64,000 nt of DNA from Streptomyces sp. NBC_00258. Its GTDB lineage: Bacteria > Actinomycetota > Actinomycetes > Streptomycetales > Streptomycetaceae. Position numbers and translations under genes: made by a program. The notes under the pieces were generated by a model. The model saw only the letters and a program-made list of their open reading frames with translations, made no database searches and was not told where the DNA came from. The stretch spans positions 372,001 through 436,000 of the forward strand of contig NZ_CP108081.1 of assembly GCF_036182465.1 (NCBI RefSeq), given 5' to 3'. Below, in pieces: positions 43,867-52,763 of this stretch; position 1 is the first letter of the stretch, and the number at the start of each line of letters is the position of its first letter.

Positions 43867-45537
43867 GTGACACAAGGCGCCCCGCGGGCTCTGTTCTGGC
43901 CTGTCGGGGGCAATGATGCCGAAACGCCTTACGCAGACGTGCCGACCGGCTATGGTCTTGTGCGGACCCGGGTTGCCGATCGCATCGACAACACCAGTCA
44001 CTTTTCGATTCTTGCGCTGTCCGGAGATGCGGCTGTACCGCGCCTACCAGCAGCTTCCCCTGTCGTATGCGGTCGGCCCGTGACCGGCCGCGGTCGTTGG
44101 AGTGCTCCTGTGACAGCCCCACCGGTTTCGGCCGTGCCCCGCAGTTTTCTGTGCGAGCACGCGAGCAGCAAAAGCCGTGTCCTTGTCCTACTGGCCCATG
44201 CGAGCGGACCCGTCTGCGTGCAGGCCGTTTTCACCTGCCGGGACGCCCACGTGGCCCAGCACGCGGCCCGGCTGCTGTCGTCCGCCGCCCTCGACGGGGC
44301 CCTCACCGAGCAACAGGAGATCACGGCGCGAAAGATCGCCACGACGCTGCCGGACGCCCCGGCGGCGTCCTTCCGTCAGGCCCTGGAGCGCGCCCGTGCC
44401 GGTGTGTGGCCCAGCGCTGCTCCGGCGTTGTTCTCATGGCCTGCCGACGACCCGCTCAAGGGGCCGGTTGAGGACGAGCGCGAGCTTCCCGTCTCGGCCA
44501 ACCGGTCGCCGAAGGATGCCCGGCTGGCCGACCTGCCGGGCCCGGTGGTCCGGGTGGTGCAGCTGCGTGAGTTCCACGTGTACGACCAGGCCAAGGTGCT
44601 CGCTGCCGCGGCGGCCGGCGGCTGGGAGCCGATGCCGGATGAGGAGTTGGGCGATGCCGATCCGCACGACCTCGTGGGGGCGGTCATGTTCGCTGCGGAG
44701 AGCACGGGAGAGCTGCCCGGCATGGATTGGCTGACCGATGCCCAGGAAGGCCAACTCCTGCTGTCCGCACGGGGGGACGAGGTCGCCGACTGGTCGACCG
44801 AACCCGTCCGCATCAACTTCGGTACCGGCTGGCGGCTCCAGGAAGCCGCCAACCCCTATGCCGCTGCCCCGCGGCACACCGGTGCCACTGCGGCTGTGCC
44901 TGAAGGGCCGCAGCCGGACTTCGCCTCGCTCTTCGCCTTGCCCGAGGTGTGCGGCTGCGAGGAGGAAGACTGCCAGAAGTGCCACTGGACGTTCACGCCG
45001 CGCACGGCCGATCTGCTGTTCAGCGCGCTGGAAGAGCTTGCCGAGGCGGCCTACGACGACGCCGCCGAGTTGGGTGAGCGTCCCGTCACCAAGGACGACG
45101 ACGGCGCGTGGGGCTTCTTCTCCCGTCTGCCGCAAGTGACATGGCGCCAGAACATGCAGTGGCGCCGCAACCTCGCCCGGGCCTGCGACGATCTGACAGG
45201 CGATCTCCAGCACGGCGCCTGGCCCCGGCCCACCTGTGCCGCCGAGGAGATGGTCCTGCACCTCGCCCTCGGCGATGCCCCCGCTCATCTGGAAGCCGGT
45301 GCCGACAGCGCGCATGCGGCGCTGCCCACACACCGTGACGACTACGACTTCGACGCCTGCTCGGATTTCTTCTTCCAGGATGACGACGTGCTGTGGCTGT
45401 ACGACAGCAAGTACAACTCCCCTGAAGCAGACGGCGCCGGGTCCTCCTCCGTCCCGCCCGCCCTGCATCCGGACAACTGGTTCAAGGACTTCCTCAACGT
45501 CCCTGCGCGCTCTGCCGAGCGCGGGCACCGCCGCTGA
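43867..45537 (+). CDS. hypothetical protein paired with an SF2 helicase
   Basis: About 556 residues from GTG 43867. I do not recognise a domain. The N-terminal third is alpha/beta (VPTGYGLVRTRVADRIDN, FSILALSG, RSFLCEHASSKSRVLVLLAH). The middle has VVRVVQLREFHVYDQAKVLAAAA. A Cys cluster CGCEEEDCQKCHW precedes helices (TADLLFSALEELAEAAYDDA, WRQNMQWRRNLARACDDLTGDL), and the end is acidic (YDFDACSDFFFQDDDVLWLYDS). The gene lies 114 bases before the helicase gene in the same direction. A two-gene defence unit is likely by context. Confidence 0.6.
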   Translation: MTQGAPRALFWPVGGNDAETPYADVPTGYGLVRTRVADRIDNTSHFSILALSGDAAVPRLPAASPVVCGRPVTGRGRWSAPVTAPPVSAVPRSFLCEHASSKSRVLVLLAHASGPVCVQAVFTCRDAHVAQHAARLLSSAALDGALTEQQEITARKIATTLPDAPAASFRQALERARAGVWPSAAPALFSWPADDPLKGPVEDERELPVSANRSPKDARLADLPGPVVRVVQLREFHVYDQAKVLAAAAAGGWEPMPDEELGDADPHDLVGAVMFAAESTGELPGMDWLTDAQEGQLLLSARGDEVADWSTEPVRINFGTGWRLQEAANPYAAAPRHTGATAAVPEGPQPDFASLFALPEVCGCEEEDCQKCHWTFTPRTADLLFSALEELAEAAYDDAAELGERPVTKDDDGAWGFFSRLPQVTWRQNMQWRRNLARACDDLTGDLQHGAWPRPTCAAEEMVLHLALGDAPAHLEAGADSAHAALPTHRDDYDFDACSDFFFQDDDVLWLYDSKYNSPEADGAGSSSVPPALHPDNWFKDFLNVPARSAERGHRR

Positions 45538-45651
45538 ACCGCGGGCATCGCCGCGGCTCCGTGAGTCGATCCCACCCTCCCTGCATGCGCCTCGCGCATC
45601 TGCCCAACCACCGCGGGCCGTCACCCAGATCTGCAACAGAGAGCACCCGGT

Positions 45652-48600
45652 ATGAACGTGAGCTCGCAGCCCGTGTGGGCTGAAGAAAAAATCGCAGGCA
45701 ACAAGGTCCGCCAACTGCTGGTCCCCGGCAGCGCATTGGAGGTCACCGACGAGGACGGGCTGCTGCGGGTCTCCAACGTCTACGGCAGCTGGCCCGCCCT
45801 GCGCACCGCAGCGGACGCCGTCGACGGGCTGACGGCCGTGCTGCCCAGCCGGTCCGGCCACGAGATGCGCTGGCAGGGCAGCCTGGCGGCGCACGCACCG
45901 CAGACGGTGGTGGAGTCGTATCGCAAAGCGATCGGTTTTCGCCCGTACGGTGAGCCGCACAGCCTGCGCCGCCCGCAGATCGGCGCCCTGCATGCGGTGA
46001 TGGGGCACTGGGCCTCGGGCCTTGGCGACCCGGGCATCGTGGTCATGCCCACCGGCACCGGCAAGACCGAGACCATGCTGGCGCTGCTGGTGGCCGCGCG
46101 GATGGAGCGGCTGCTCGTACTGGTGCCCAGTGCGGCTTTGCGGGACCAGATCGCGGGGAAGTTCGAGACGCTCGGCATCCTGCAGCAGGAGCAGATCGTG
46201 AAGGCCGCCGCCTTGCGGCCGCGGGTGGGCCGGCTCGAGCACGGGTTCAAGGACCCTGAAGAAGCGGCCCGGTTCGTTGCGGCCTGCAATGTCGTCGTCG
46301 CCACCCCGCAGATCCTCAGCAGGAGCGTGGGGAATGTACGGATGGCACTGCTGTCGTCGTTCTCCCATCTGATCGTGGATGAGGCGCACCACTCCCCCGC
46401 GGATACGTGGGCAAGGGTGATCGACGACTTCTCCGACCGGCCGGTGCTGTTGTTCACCGCCACCCCGTTTCGGGAGGACGGCCGCAGACTGCCCGGCCGT
46501 ACCGTGTTCCGTTTCCCGCTGCGGGAGGCCCAGCGGCTGGAGTACTTCACGCACATCAACTACCGGGCGGTGTTCGGTGTCGAGGACGTCGACCGGGAAC
46601 TGGCCGAACTGGCCATCGGTCAGTTGCGCGCTGATCTGGAAGCCGGGCACGACCACTTGCTGATGGCGCGGGCCGAGAGCATTCCGAAGGCGGAAGAACT
46701 CGGCCTGCTCTACCAGGAGTTGGCGCCCGGCTTCAATCCCACCGTGGTGCACCAGAACGTGGGCGTCACGCGCCGCAAAGCGGCCGTGACCGCGCTGCGG
46801 ACGCGCGAGTGCCGCATCATCATCTGCGTCGACATGCTCGGTGAGGGCTTCGACGAGCCCGCCCTGAAAATCGCGGCCATGCATGCGGCCCGCAAGAGCC
46901 TGAGCCCGATGATCCAGTTCGTCGGCCGGTTCACGCGGGCCGCGGAGGGACTGGGTGAGGCCACCGTGTTCGTCGCGCAGGAACCGGCCGCCGGCGCCTC
47001 ACCGCTGCGCCGCCTGCTGCGCGAGGACGCCGACTGGAATCATCTGCTGCGCGACCTCACCGACCGGGCCACCCTGACCGCCGAGGAGACCAGCGCCTTC
47101 GACACCAGCTTCACCGGTGCGCCCGAGGACGTGGCGGTCAGCGTGCTGGAGCCGAAGATGAGCGCGATTGCCTACCGCGCGGCCACCGCCGAGTGGAGAC
47201 CCGAGGCGGCTCTCACGCTCTGCAAGGACAACGAGCGCGTCCTGGACGACGCCATGGCCCTGGGCGGCGAGGACTCCCCTGTCGCCTGGTACGTCATCGA
47301 ACGGCGCACCCCCGTGCGCTGGGGCGCACCGCAGGAGCTGGAACAGGTCGTCTACGAACTGATCGTGCTCTACTTCGACACCACCAGACGGCTGCTGTAC
47401 ATCCACGGCTCGGAGAAGTCGAGCACCTACAAGGACCTCGCCGAGGCGGTGCTGGGCGAGGGCAGCGAGCTGATCAACGGGGCGCGCACCTACCGGGTGT
47501 TGGCCCGCCTGGACCGGCTGGTGCCGACCAATGTCGGGCTCAAGGACGCGCGGGACTACTTCACCCGATTTTCTCTGCACGTCGGCAGTGACGTATCTCA
47601 GGGCTTCGACACCGCTCAGGAGCACAAAAGCCAGACCCATATCGCCACGTCCGGCTTCGACGACGGCGACAGCGTCTCGATCAGTGCCGCGGCCTCGGGC
47701 CGGTTCTGGTCCCCCACCACCGCCCCGAGCCTGAAGGCCTGGACCGACTGGTGCGACCAGCAGGGCACCAAACTGCTGGACAGCACCATCAACCTGGAAC
47801 AGATCGTCGACGGGTTCATCATCCCCCAGGACATCACCGCACGGCCCCCCTACGCGCTGCTGGGCGTCCAGTGGCCCTGGCAGGTCTACCTCGGCTCCCG
47901 TGACCGGTACACCCTCACCTACGACGACCGCAGTTACTCGCTCACCGACGTCGACTTCGAGGTCGACGACTACTCCTCCACCGGCCCGTTCCTGTTCTCT
48001 CTGACGACCCCCGCCTGGCGGGTGGCCTACCAGGCCGACTACGACGCCAAAGGCCTGGTCTACCGGCCCCGCGAGCAGGACGCCGTCATCATGGGCAGCG
48101 GTCCGGCTGCCGAGCCACAGCCGCTGGAGGACTGGCTCAACGCGCACCGGCCCGACCTGTTCCTGGAGGGCGACCGCCTCATCGACGACGAGGGCAAACT
48201 CATCGCCCCGCGCTACACCCGCCGACCCTTCGACCCGGCTCTGCTCACACCGCTGGAGTGGCAGGGCGTGGACCTCAGCAAGGAGTCACAGAGGCCGGAG
48301 CGCCGCACCGACTCCATCCAGTACTACATGTCGGCCCACCTGCAGGCCACCAGCTCCTTCGATGTCCTCCTCGACGACGACGGCTCCGGCGAGGCGGCCG
48401 ACCTGGTCGGCCTCAAGGTCGACGGCCGCTACCTGGATGTGACGCTCGTGCACTGCAAGTACTCCTCCAGGCCCGCTCCCGGCACACGGGTCGGCGACCT
48501 GTACGAGGTGTGCGGCCAGGCCATGCGCGGTGCCAAGTGGCGGCGCCAGAACGCCCTGCCCCTGCTGGATCATCTGCACGGCCGGGCCGTGCAGTACGCC

Positions 48601-48825
48601 CGGCGCACCGGCGGCATCTCACCCTACGAAGTCGGGGGGTCCAAGGAGCTGTTCACCATCCGGGATCAGGCCCGTCTGCTGCGGCCTCGCTTCCACACGA
48701 TCATCGTCCAGCCCGGCCTTCAGGCCCGTAAGGTCACCGACGAGCAGCTCCTGCTCCTCGCGGGCGCGGAGAAGTTCGTCCGGGACACCAGCGCCGGCGA
48801 CTTCACCGTCTACTGCAGTGCCTAG
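45652..48825 (+). CDS. DEAH-type SF2 helicase with C-terminal nuclease-like domain
   Basis: A 1057-residue protein. RPQIGALHAVMGHW is a Q-motif-like region; Walker A MPTGTGKTE is at 132-140, DEAHH at 243-247 and FTATPF at 268-273; motif VI is QFVGRFTRA. The middle (500-850) is unrecognised. The C-terminal 180 residues contain FDVLLDDDGSGEAADLVGLK, LDVTLVHCKYSSRPAPG and VGDLYEVCGQAMRGAKW, which look like a PD-(D/E)xK-type core with HxK in place of ExK. Such helicase-nuclease fusions are common in phage-defence systems. Partner is the upstream unknown protein. Confidence 0.78.
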   Translation: MNVSSQPVWAEEKIAGNKVRQLLVPGSALEVTDEDGLLRVSNVYGSWPALRTAADAVDGLTAVLPSRSGHEMRWQGSLAAHAPQTVVESYRKAIGFRPYGEPHSLRRPQIGALHAVMGHWASGLGDPGIVVMPTGTGKTETMLALLVAARMERLLVLVPSAALRDQIAGKFETLGILQQEQIVKAAALRPRVGRLEHGFKDPEEAARFVAACNVVVATPQILSRSVGNVRMALLSSFSHLIVDEAHHSPADTWARVIDDFSDRPVLLFTATPFREDGRRLPGRTVFRFPLREAQRLEYFTHINYRAVFGVEDVDRELAELAIGQLRADLEAGHDHLLMARAESIPKAEELGLLYQELAPGFNPTVVHQNVGVTRRKAAVTALRTRECRIIICVDMLGEGFDEPALKIAAMHAARKSLSPMIQFVGRFTRAAEGLGEATVFVAQEPAAGASPLRRLLREDADWNHLLRDLTDRATLTAEETSAFDTSFTGAPEDVAVSVLEPKMSAIAYRAATAEWRPEAALTLCKDNERVLDDAMALGGEDSPVAWYVIERRTPVRWGAPQELEQVVYELIVLYFDTTRRLLYIHGSEKSSTYKDLAEAVLGEGSELINGARTYRVLARLDRLVPTNVGLKDARDYFTRFSLHVGSDVSQGFDTAQEHKSQTHIATSGFDDGDSVSISAAASGRFWSPTTAPSLKAWTDWCDQQGTKLLDSTINLEQIVDGFIIPQDITARPPYALLGVQWPWQVYLGSRDRYTLTYDDRSYSLTDVDFEVDDYSSTGPFLFSLTTPAWRVAYQADYDAKGLVYRPREQDAVIMGSGPAAEPQPLEDWLNAHRPDLFLEGDRLIDDEGKLIAPRYTRRPFDPALLTPLEWQGVDLSKESQRPERRTDSIQYYMSAHLQATSSFDVLLDDDGSGEAADLVGLKVDGRYLDVTLVHCKYSSRPAPGTRVGDLYEVCGQAMRGAKWRRQNALPLLDHLHGRAVQYARRTGGISPYEVGGSKELFTIRDQARLLRPRFHTIIVQPGLQARKVTDEQLLLLAGAEKFVRDTSAGDFTVYCSA

Positions 48826-49178
48826 ACCCACGGTTGGGAGGGCTGACGCTGTCGTCCGGACAGCCCCTGGGCGACGAACTCTGCAGGACTGCTGCCGTGC
48901 TTTGGATTGGCGTCCTGTTCCAGCAATGGGGTAACGGCTGCTCAATGTGCGAATTGTGCTAGGCGGTATGAAATTCTCATTCCGCACCCGTGCGGTGTCA
49001 GAGCAGGTCTGCTCCAGTGGCAAGACTGCCTGGTGGACGCGTTGTTGGGCAGCCTCCAGGATGAAGGATGAGTTGATCGGCTGATGGGAGTCGGAGAGCC
49101 TCGCCTGCTGCAGCACGGCGGGCTCCAGGACGGTCAGTTGAGGCAAGGCCAACTCATGAATTGGTCGAAGGTGACACG
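48826..49178. other. intergenic region before the ApeA-type gene
   Basis: About 350 bases with no convincing gene. It contains a short AT-richer stretch (GGTATGAAATTCTCATTCC, about 48966) that may be part of the promoter for the ApeA-type operon. GCTGTC...GACAGC near 48848-48864 forms a small hairpin after the helicase gene. Confidence 0.4.
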
Positions 49179-50627
49179 ATGGATATACCGATCAGCGGTG
49201 CGTGGTGGCTGTCGGAGACTGCATGTGTGCGTATCCCCGGGGTTCTCTCACGGGCCGGTTCAGACTGGCAACTTGAGCTCATCGGGACGCTACCGATCAC
49301 GCAGTCGGACGAGGAGGGGCTCGCCCTCACTGATCTGGCAACGATTCATGGCTTCTGCCATGGCCAGCACTACACCCTGCAGGGATGCAGCGTCGAGATG
49401 GTGGGCGGCCCGTCCGCAACCTTCGAGAAGATCGAGCCCGGTGAGCCGGGCGACGACCAGAACTGGATGCGGTGCAGTGTCCAGACCGTCTTGCGGGGAG
49501 ATCTCGTTTCCGACGGCACCCTCTATGAACAGGCCACATTCCAACTCGTGGGTTTGGAGGAGTGGTGGCCGTTGTCAGGGTTCAAGGGAGCTTTGTCCGA
49601 CCAGTACGACGCGCTGCCCGGCGTGAATATCACCTGCCCCGACCGCCTGGACATCACCATCGGTGCTGTGGAGAAACGAGCACGTACTGACCGCTCACGC
49701 ACCTTCACCGAGTCGATCGTCGTCACAGCACGCCGCGACGAGGGGTTCACCCTCGACTGGCTGCACTCTGAGGTGATCACTCCACTGCGAGCACTGGTCG
49801 CCATCGGCCTGCAGACGTCCTCCGACGCCTTCGGTCTGCGGCTGGTGCCGCTGAAGGAGCACACCTCAGATGCCGTCGTGACCGGGCAACGGTCCTGGGT
49901 CGACGTCGTCGAAGCCCAGCCGACCCGCACAAGGGTGCCAGGACGATCGTGGCGCAGGCCTCCGGCACTTGCTCCCGGCGCCGAGGCTATGGCAGCTTTT
50001 CTCTCGGCGTGGATTGTCGTGTCCCGCACATGCGCGGTTGCCCTGGACGCTGTAGAGCCCCGGCTGCGGGAAAACGCCGCGCAGGGGCAGCTACTCGAAG
50101 CGGTCAACGCAGCTGAGACTCTGCAACGGCAGCTGCATCCGGATCCCAGAGAATTCCCCTTCGCCGAAGAGGTCAGACAGGCGCTTTCCGATGCAGGCTG
50201 CTTCACCAGTGCCCAGCGGCGCCGTGTCCGTGACGCTGTGAAGTTCACTGAGATGTCTTTGGAACACCGACTGCGCCGTCTCTCCGAAGGCATGGGGGTG
50301 GAGCTGTCCGAGTGGCTGTTCGAGAACGGCTCGGCAGCAGACTGGGCGTTCTGCACGGCAACGGCCCGCAATGTTCTGAGCCATGGGCTCACCCCCAAAC
50401 ACACCGTGCACACCGACCCAGCAGCGCTGATCGCAATGATCGAGTACACACGGCTCGTCATCATCTTGCGACTGATGGTGGAGGCAGGCCTGCCGCCAGG
50501 AGGCTCCCTCATCGCTCGCATGGAGGCAGACGGCGACTTGCGCCACGTACAGCGTCAACGCCTCGTCGATTGCTTGCGCGAAAGATCGATCCTAAGCGCT
50601 GAGTGCCTGGGTCATGGCCGAGCTTGA
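49179..50627 (+). CDS. apeA: ApeA-type abortive-infection protein with HEPN domain
   Basis: A 482-residue protein. The N-terminal beta-rich half (ISGAWWLSETACVRIPGVLS, YTLQGCSVEM, FQLVGLEEWWPLSGF) matches the ApeA N-terminal domain. The C-terminal helical half contains ATARNVLSHGLT, the Rx4H motif of HEPN ribonucleases, after long helices (RRVRDAVKFTEMSLEHRLRRL). ApeA proteins protect against phage, and HEPN domains usually cut RNA, often tRNA. GAAGG lies before the ATG at 49179; a TTG at 49161 is also open. It overlaps the next gene by 14 bases. Confidence 0.72.
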   Translation: MDIPISGAWWLSETACVRIPGVLSRAGSDWQLELIGTLPITQSDEEGLALTDLATIHGFCHGQHYTLQGCSVEMVGGPSATFEKIEPGEPGDDQNWMRCSVQTVLRGDLVSDGTLYEQATFQLVGLEEWWPLSGFKGALSDQYDALPGVNITCPDRLDITIGAVEKRARTDRSRTFTESIVVTARRDEGFTLDWLHSEVITPLRALVAIGLQTSSDAFGLRLVPLKEHTSDAVVTGQRSWVDVVEAQPTRTRVPGRSWRRPPALAPGAEAMAAFLSAWIVVSRTCAVALDAVEPRLRENAAQGQLLEAVNAAETLQRQLHPDPREFPFAEEVRQALSDAGCFTSAQRRRVRDAVKFTEMSLEHRLRRLSEGMGVELSEWLFENGSAADWAFCTATARNVLSHGLTPKHTVHTDPAALIAMIEYTRLVIILRLMVEAGLPPGGSLIARMEADGDLRHVQRQRLVDCLRERSILSAECLGHGRA

Positions 50628-52668
50628 CCACTGGTGCGCTCCGGGCGGCACGGTGCCGACACGGGGCGAAACATCATGGTCGTTCCTACATCGTGTCGCC
50701 GTCTGCTACGGCCTTGAGGTGGGTGAGCTGCTGGCGTGGGGGTGGTGGCAGTGGGTGAATCCGGTCGCCCAGAGCCGCGGCCGTCGTCCGGACGGCGATG
50801 TGCTCCTGAACGTCACGGCTCAGGCACAGGTCGCGGCGTGGGCCGGAGTCCCGGTGATGCATCTGGCGCGGGCATTGCCGTCATGGACGACTGGGCCGGC
50901 GTCCTTCGGTGAGCGGGCGCGTGCGGACCGGGGATGGGCACGGTGGCGGGTGGGACCCCAGGCATGGGGGCCGGTTTCTTTCGGCTGCCAGCTGTGTGCC
51001 GCCCGGCGCAGCGGCCGGGTGCAGCGGGTATGGCGGTACGGGCAACGGTGGAATCGGGTGTGTGCACGGCACGGGCGGTGGTTGCTGGACGTCGGCGATG
51101 GTCACGACCTGGAGTATCTGGACGTGGGCGGGTGCCGGGAGCTGGCTGCCGCCCAGGCGCGGTGGCCTCGGGTGGCCCGGCGGGCGGTGCGCGCAGGCGC
51201 GGAGCCGGGTGATGTGTTCGCGGTGGCACGGGCGGTGGTGTGCGGGTGGTGGCAGCAGGAAGCGTTCTGGCAGCGGGAGTGGGTATGGGGTCAGCGCCTT
51301 GAGCGGGTCGCTCTCGACACCAGCCGCAGAAACGAGGCGGCGCGGCAGTGGCTGGCGGCGTGGTGGCAGCTGGTCGCGCGGGACGCGGTTGTCTTCCCCG
51401 AGGTGGTGGCGGTGGCGGCCGCGTTGGTGGATCCGGCTCTGCGGCTGCTGGCGGCGGATGAACGACCGTTTGTCCGCCGGTCCCGGCACCATGGCCGTTT
51501 CGTGACCGCACTCGGAGACCGGCTGGAGCGCGACTGGCTGGAGGAGGTGGAGCGGCCGGAGAGACCGAGCGCCCTGCAGGCATGGATGAGGGGGCTGGCC
51601 CGCGAGCTGCGCTCACCGTCTCTGCCCGGTTCGGCACACAGCGGGATGTGGCGAGTGCAAGCGGTCCAACAGCCTGCCGAAGTGGGGGCGGGACTGCGCC
51701 TGTTGGCCACCACTTCCCCAGACGCCTTCCGGCAGCATGCCGGGTCGGCGGGGTGGCGGGCCGAGTTGTGGGTACCTCGGCGCGCGGGGCAGGGCGCCGG
51801 GTTGAGGACTGTGTCCCAGGAGCGATTCCGGGAGGGTTTTGGTCACGCGCGCAGGTATGTGGCCCGGCACGGGCATCTGACCGTCCCGCACGCCGACGCC
51901 CCGCAGGACGGTTTCGACCTGGGCCGATGGCTGGCAAACCTGCGCGCCGCCTCTGCCGGCTTGCCGCCCGAGTACGTGCGGGCGCTGGCGGAACTGGATG
52001 TGTGGTGGAACCCGCCCTGGCCGATCAGCTGGCAGCGGGCCTGGCACCGGACCCGTGCTCACACCCTCGCCCACGGCCCCCTCAGCGGTGGTGACAATCT
52101 GGCCGGGCTGCCGCGCTGGCTCGAGCGGTGGTTGCGCCGCCAGATCGCCGACTACTCCCAGCTGGCCGCGGAACAACAGCAACTGCTCGCCCAGGTAGGC
52201 CTCACGGCCGCCGAGATCGACCGCTTCCACGCCTGGCCCGCGCGACGCCGCAGCGTGATGCATGGCCTGGAGGCTGCTCGCGCCTACACCGCCCGCCACG
52301 GCCACCTGGCCGTCTCCCAGCCAACCACCCACGACGGGTTCGCCCTGGGCAAGTGGCTCAACCAAGTGCGCCACCGCCAGCGCGCCGCCACCCCCACGCG
52401 TCTCGGCCGGCAGCTCACGGCCCTGGACACCTGGTGGAACCCGCCCTGGCCACTGGACTGGCAGCGGTACTACTGGGCCGCCCGCCATCACCTCCACGGC
52501 CTGCCCGACGGCATGGTGTGGTGGCCCGGCAGACCAGACGAGGCGCAGACCCGCCAGTGGCTGCACGAGCAACAGGCCTCATCGGAGCATCTGCACGACG
52601 GGCAAAGGGAGTTGGTGCGCAGCCTGGCAGCAGACACATATGGTGCCGGCCACCGAGGCTGCCGGTGA
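50614..52668 (+). CDS. TniQ-like protein with C-terminal helicase-associated repeats
   Basis: A 684-residue protein. Residues about 10-190 resemble TniQ: ETSWSFLHRVAVCYGLEVGELL, then a zinc-finger-like CQLCAARR...VCARHGRWLL (CxxC and CxxH). Residues about 400-660 hold two helicase-associated domains: FGHARRYVARHGHLTVPHADAPQDGFDLG and AARAYTARHGHLAVSQPTTHDGFALG, each followed by LDVWWNPPWPISWQ or LDTWWNPPWPLDWQ. TniQ proteins target Tn7-like transposition; HA domains bind DNA in actinomycete helicases. No transposase or TnsC gene accompanies it, so a nucleic-acid recognition role with ApeA is possible. Confidence 0.6.
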   Translation: MAELDHWCAPGGTVPTRGETSWSFLHRVAVCYGLEVGELLAWGWWQWVNPVAQSRGRRPDGDVLLNVTAQAQVAAWAGVPVMHLARALPSWTTGPASFGERARADRGWARWRVGPQAWGPVSFGCQLCAARRSGRVQRVWRYGQRWNRVCARHGRWLLDVGDGHDLEYLDVGGCRELAAAQARWPRVARRAVRAGAEPGDVFAVARAVVCGWWQQEAFWQREWVWGQRLERVALDTSRRNEAARQWLAAWWQLVARDAVVFPEVVAVAAALVDPALRLLAADERPFVRRSRHHGRFVTALGDRLERDWLEEVERPERPSALQAWMRGLARELRSPSLPGSAHSGMWRVQAVQQPAEVGAGLRLLATTSPDAFRQHAGSAGWRAELWVPRRAGQGAGLRTVSQERFREGFGHARRYVARHGHLTVPHADAPQDGFDLGRWLANLRAASAGLPPEYVRALAELDVWWNPPWPISWQRAWHRTRAHTLAHGPLSGGDNLAGLPRWLERWLRRQIADYSQLAAEQQQLLAQVGLTAAEIDRFHAWPARRRSVMHGLEAARAYTARHGHLAVSQPTTHDGFALGKWLNQVRHRQRAATPTRLGRQLTALDTWWNPPWPLDWQRYYWAARHHLHGLPDGMVWWPGRPDEAQTRQWLHEQQASSEHLHDGQRELVRSLAADTYGAGHRGCR

Positions 52669-52763
52669 TCGCCTTCGCCTGGCGCGTTGCCCGATCCGAG
52701 GTCTTCCCCGTTCACGAGGCACAGGGCTGGAGCCGGGCTGTCGGCTTCTGGTTGGACGAGGGA

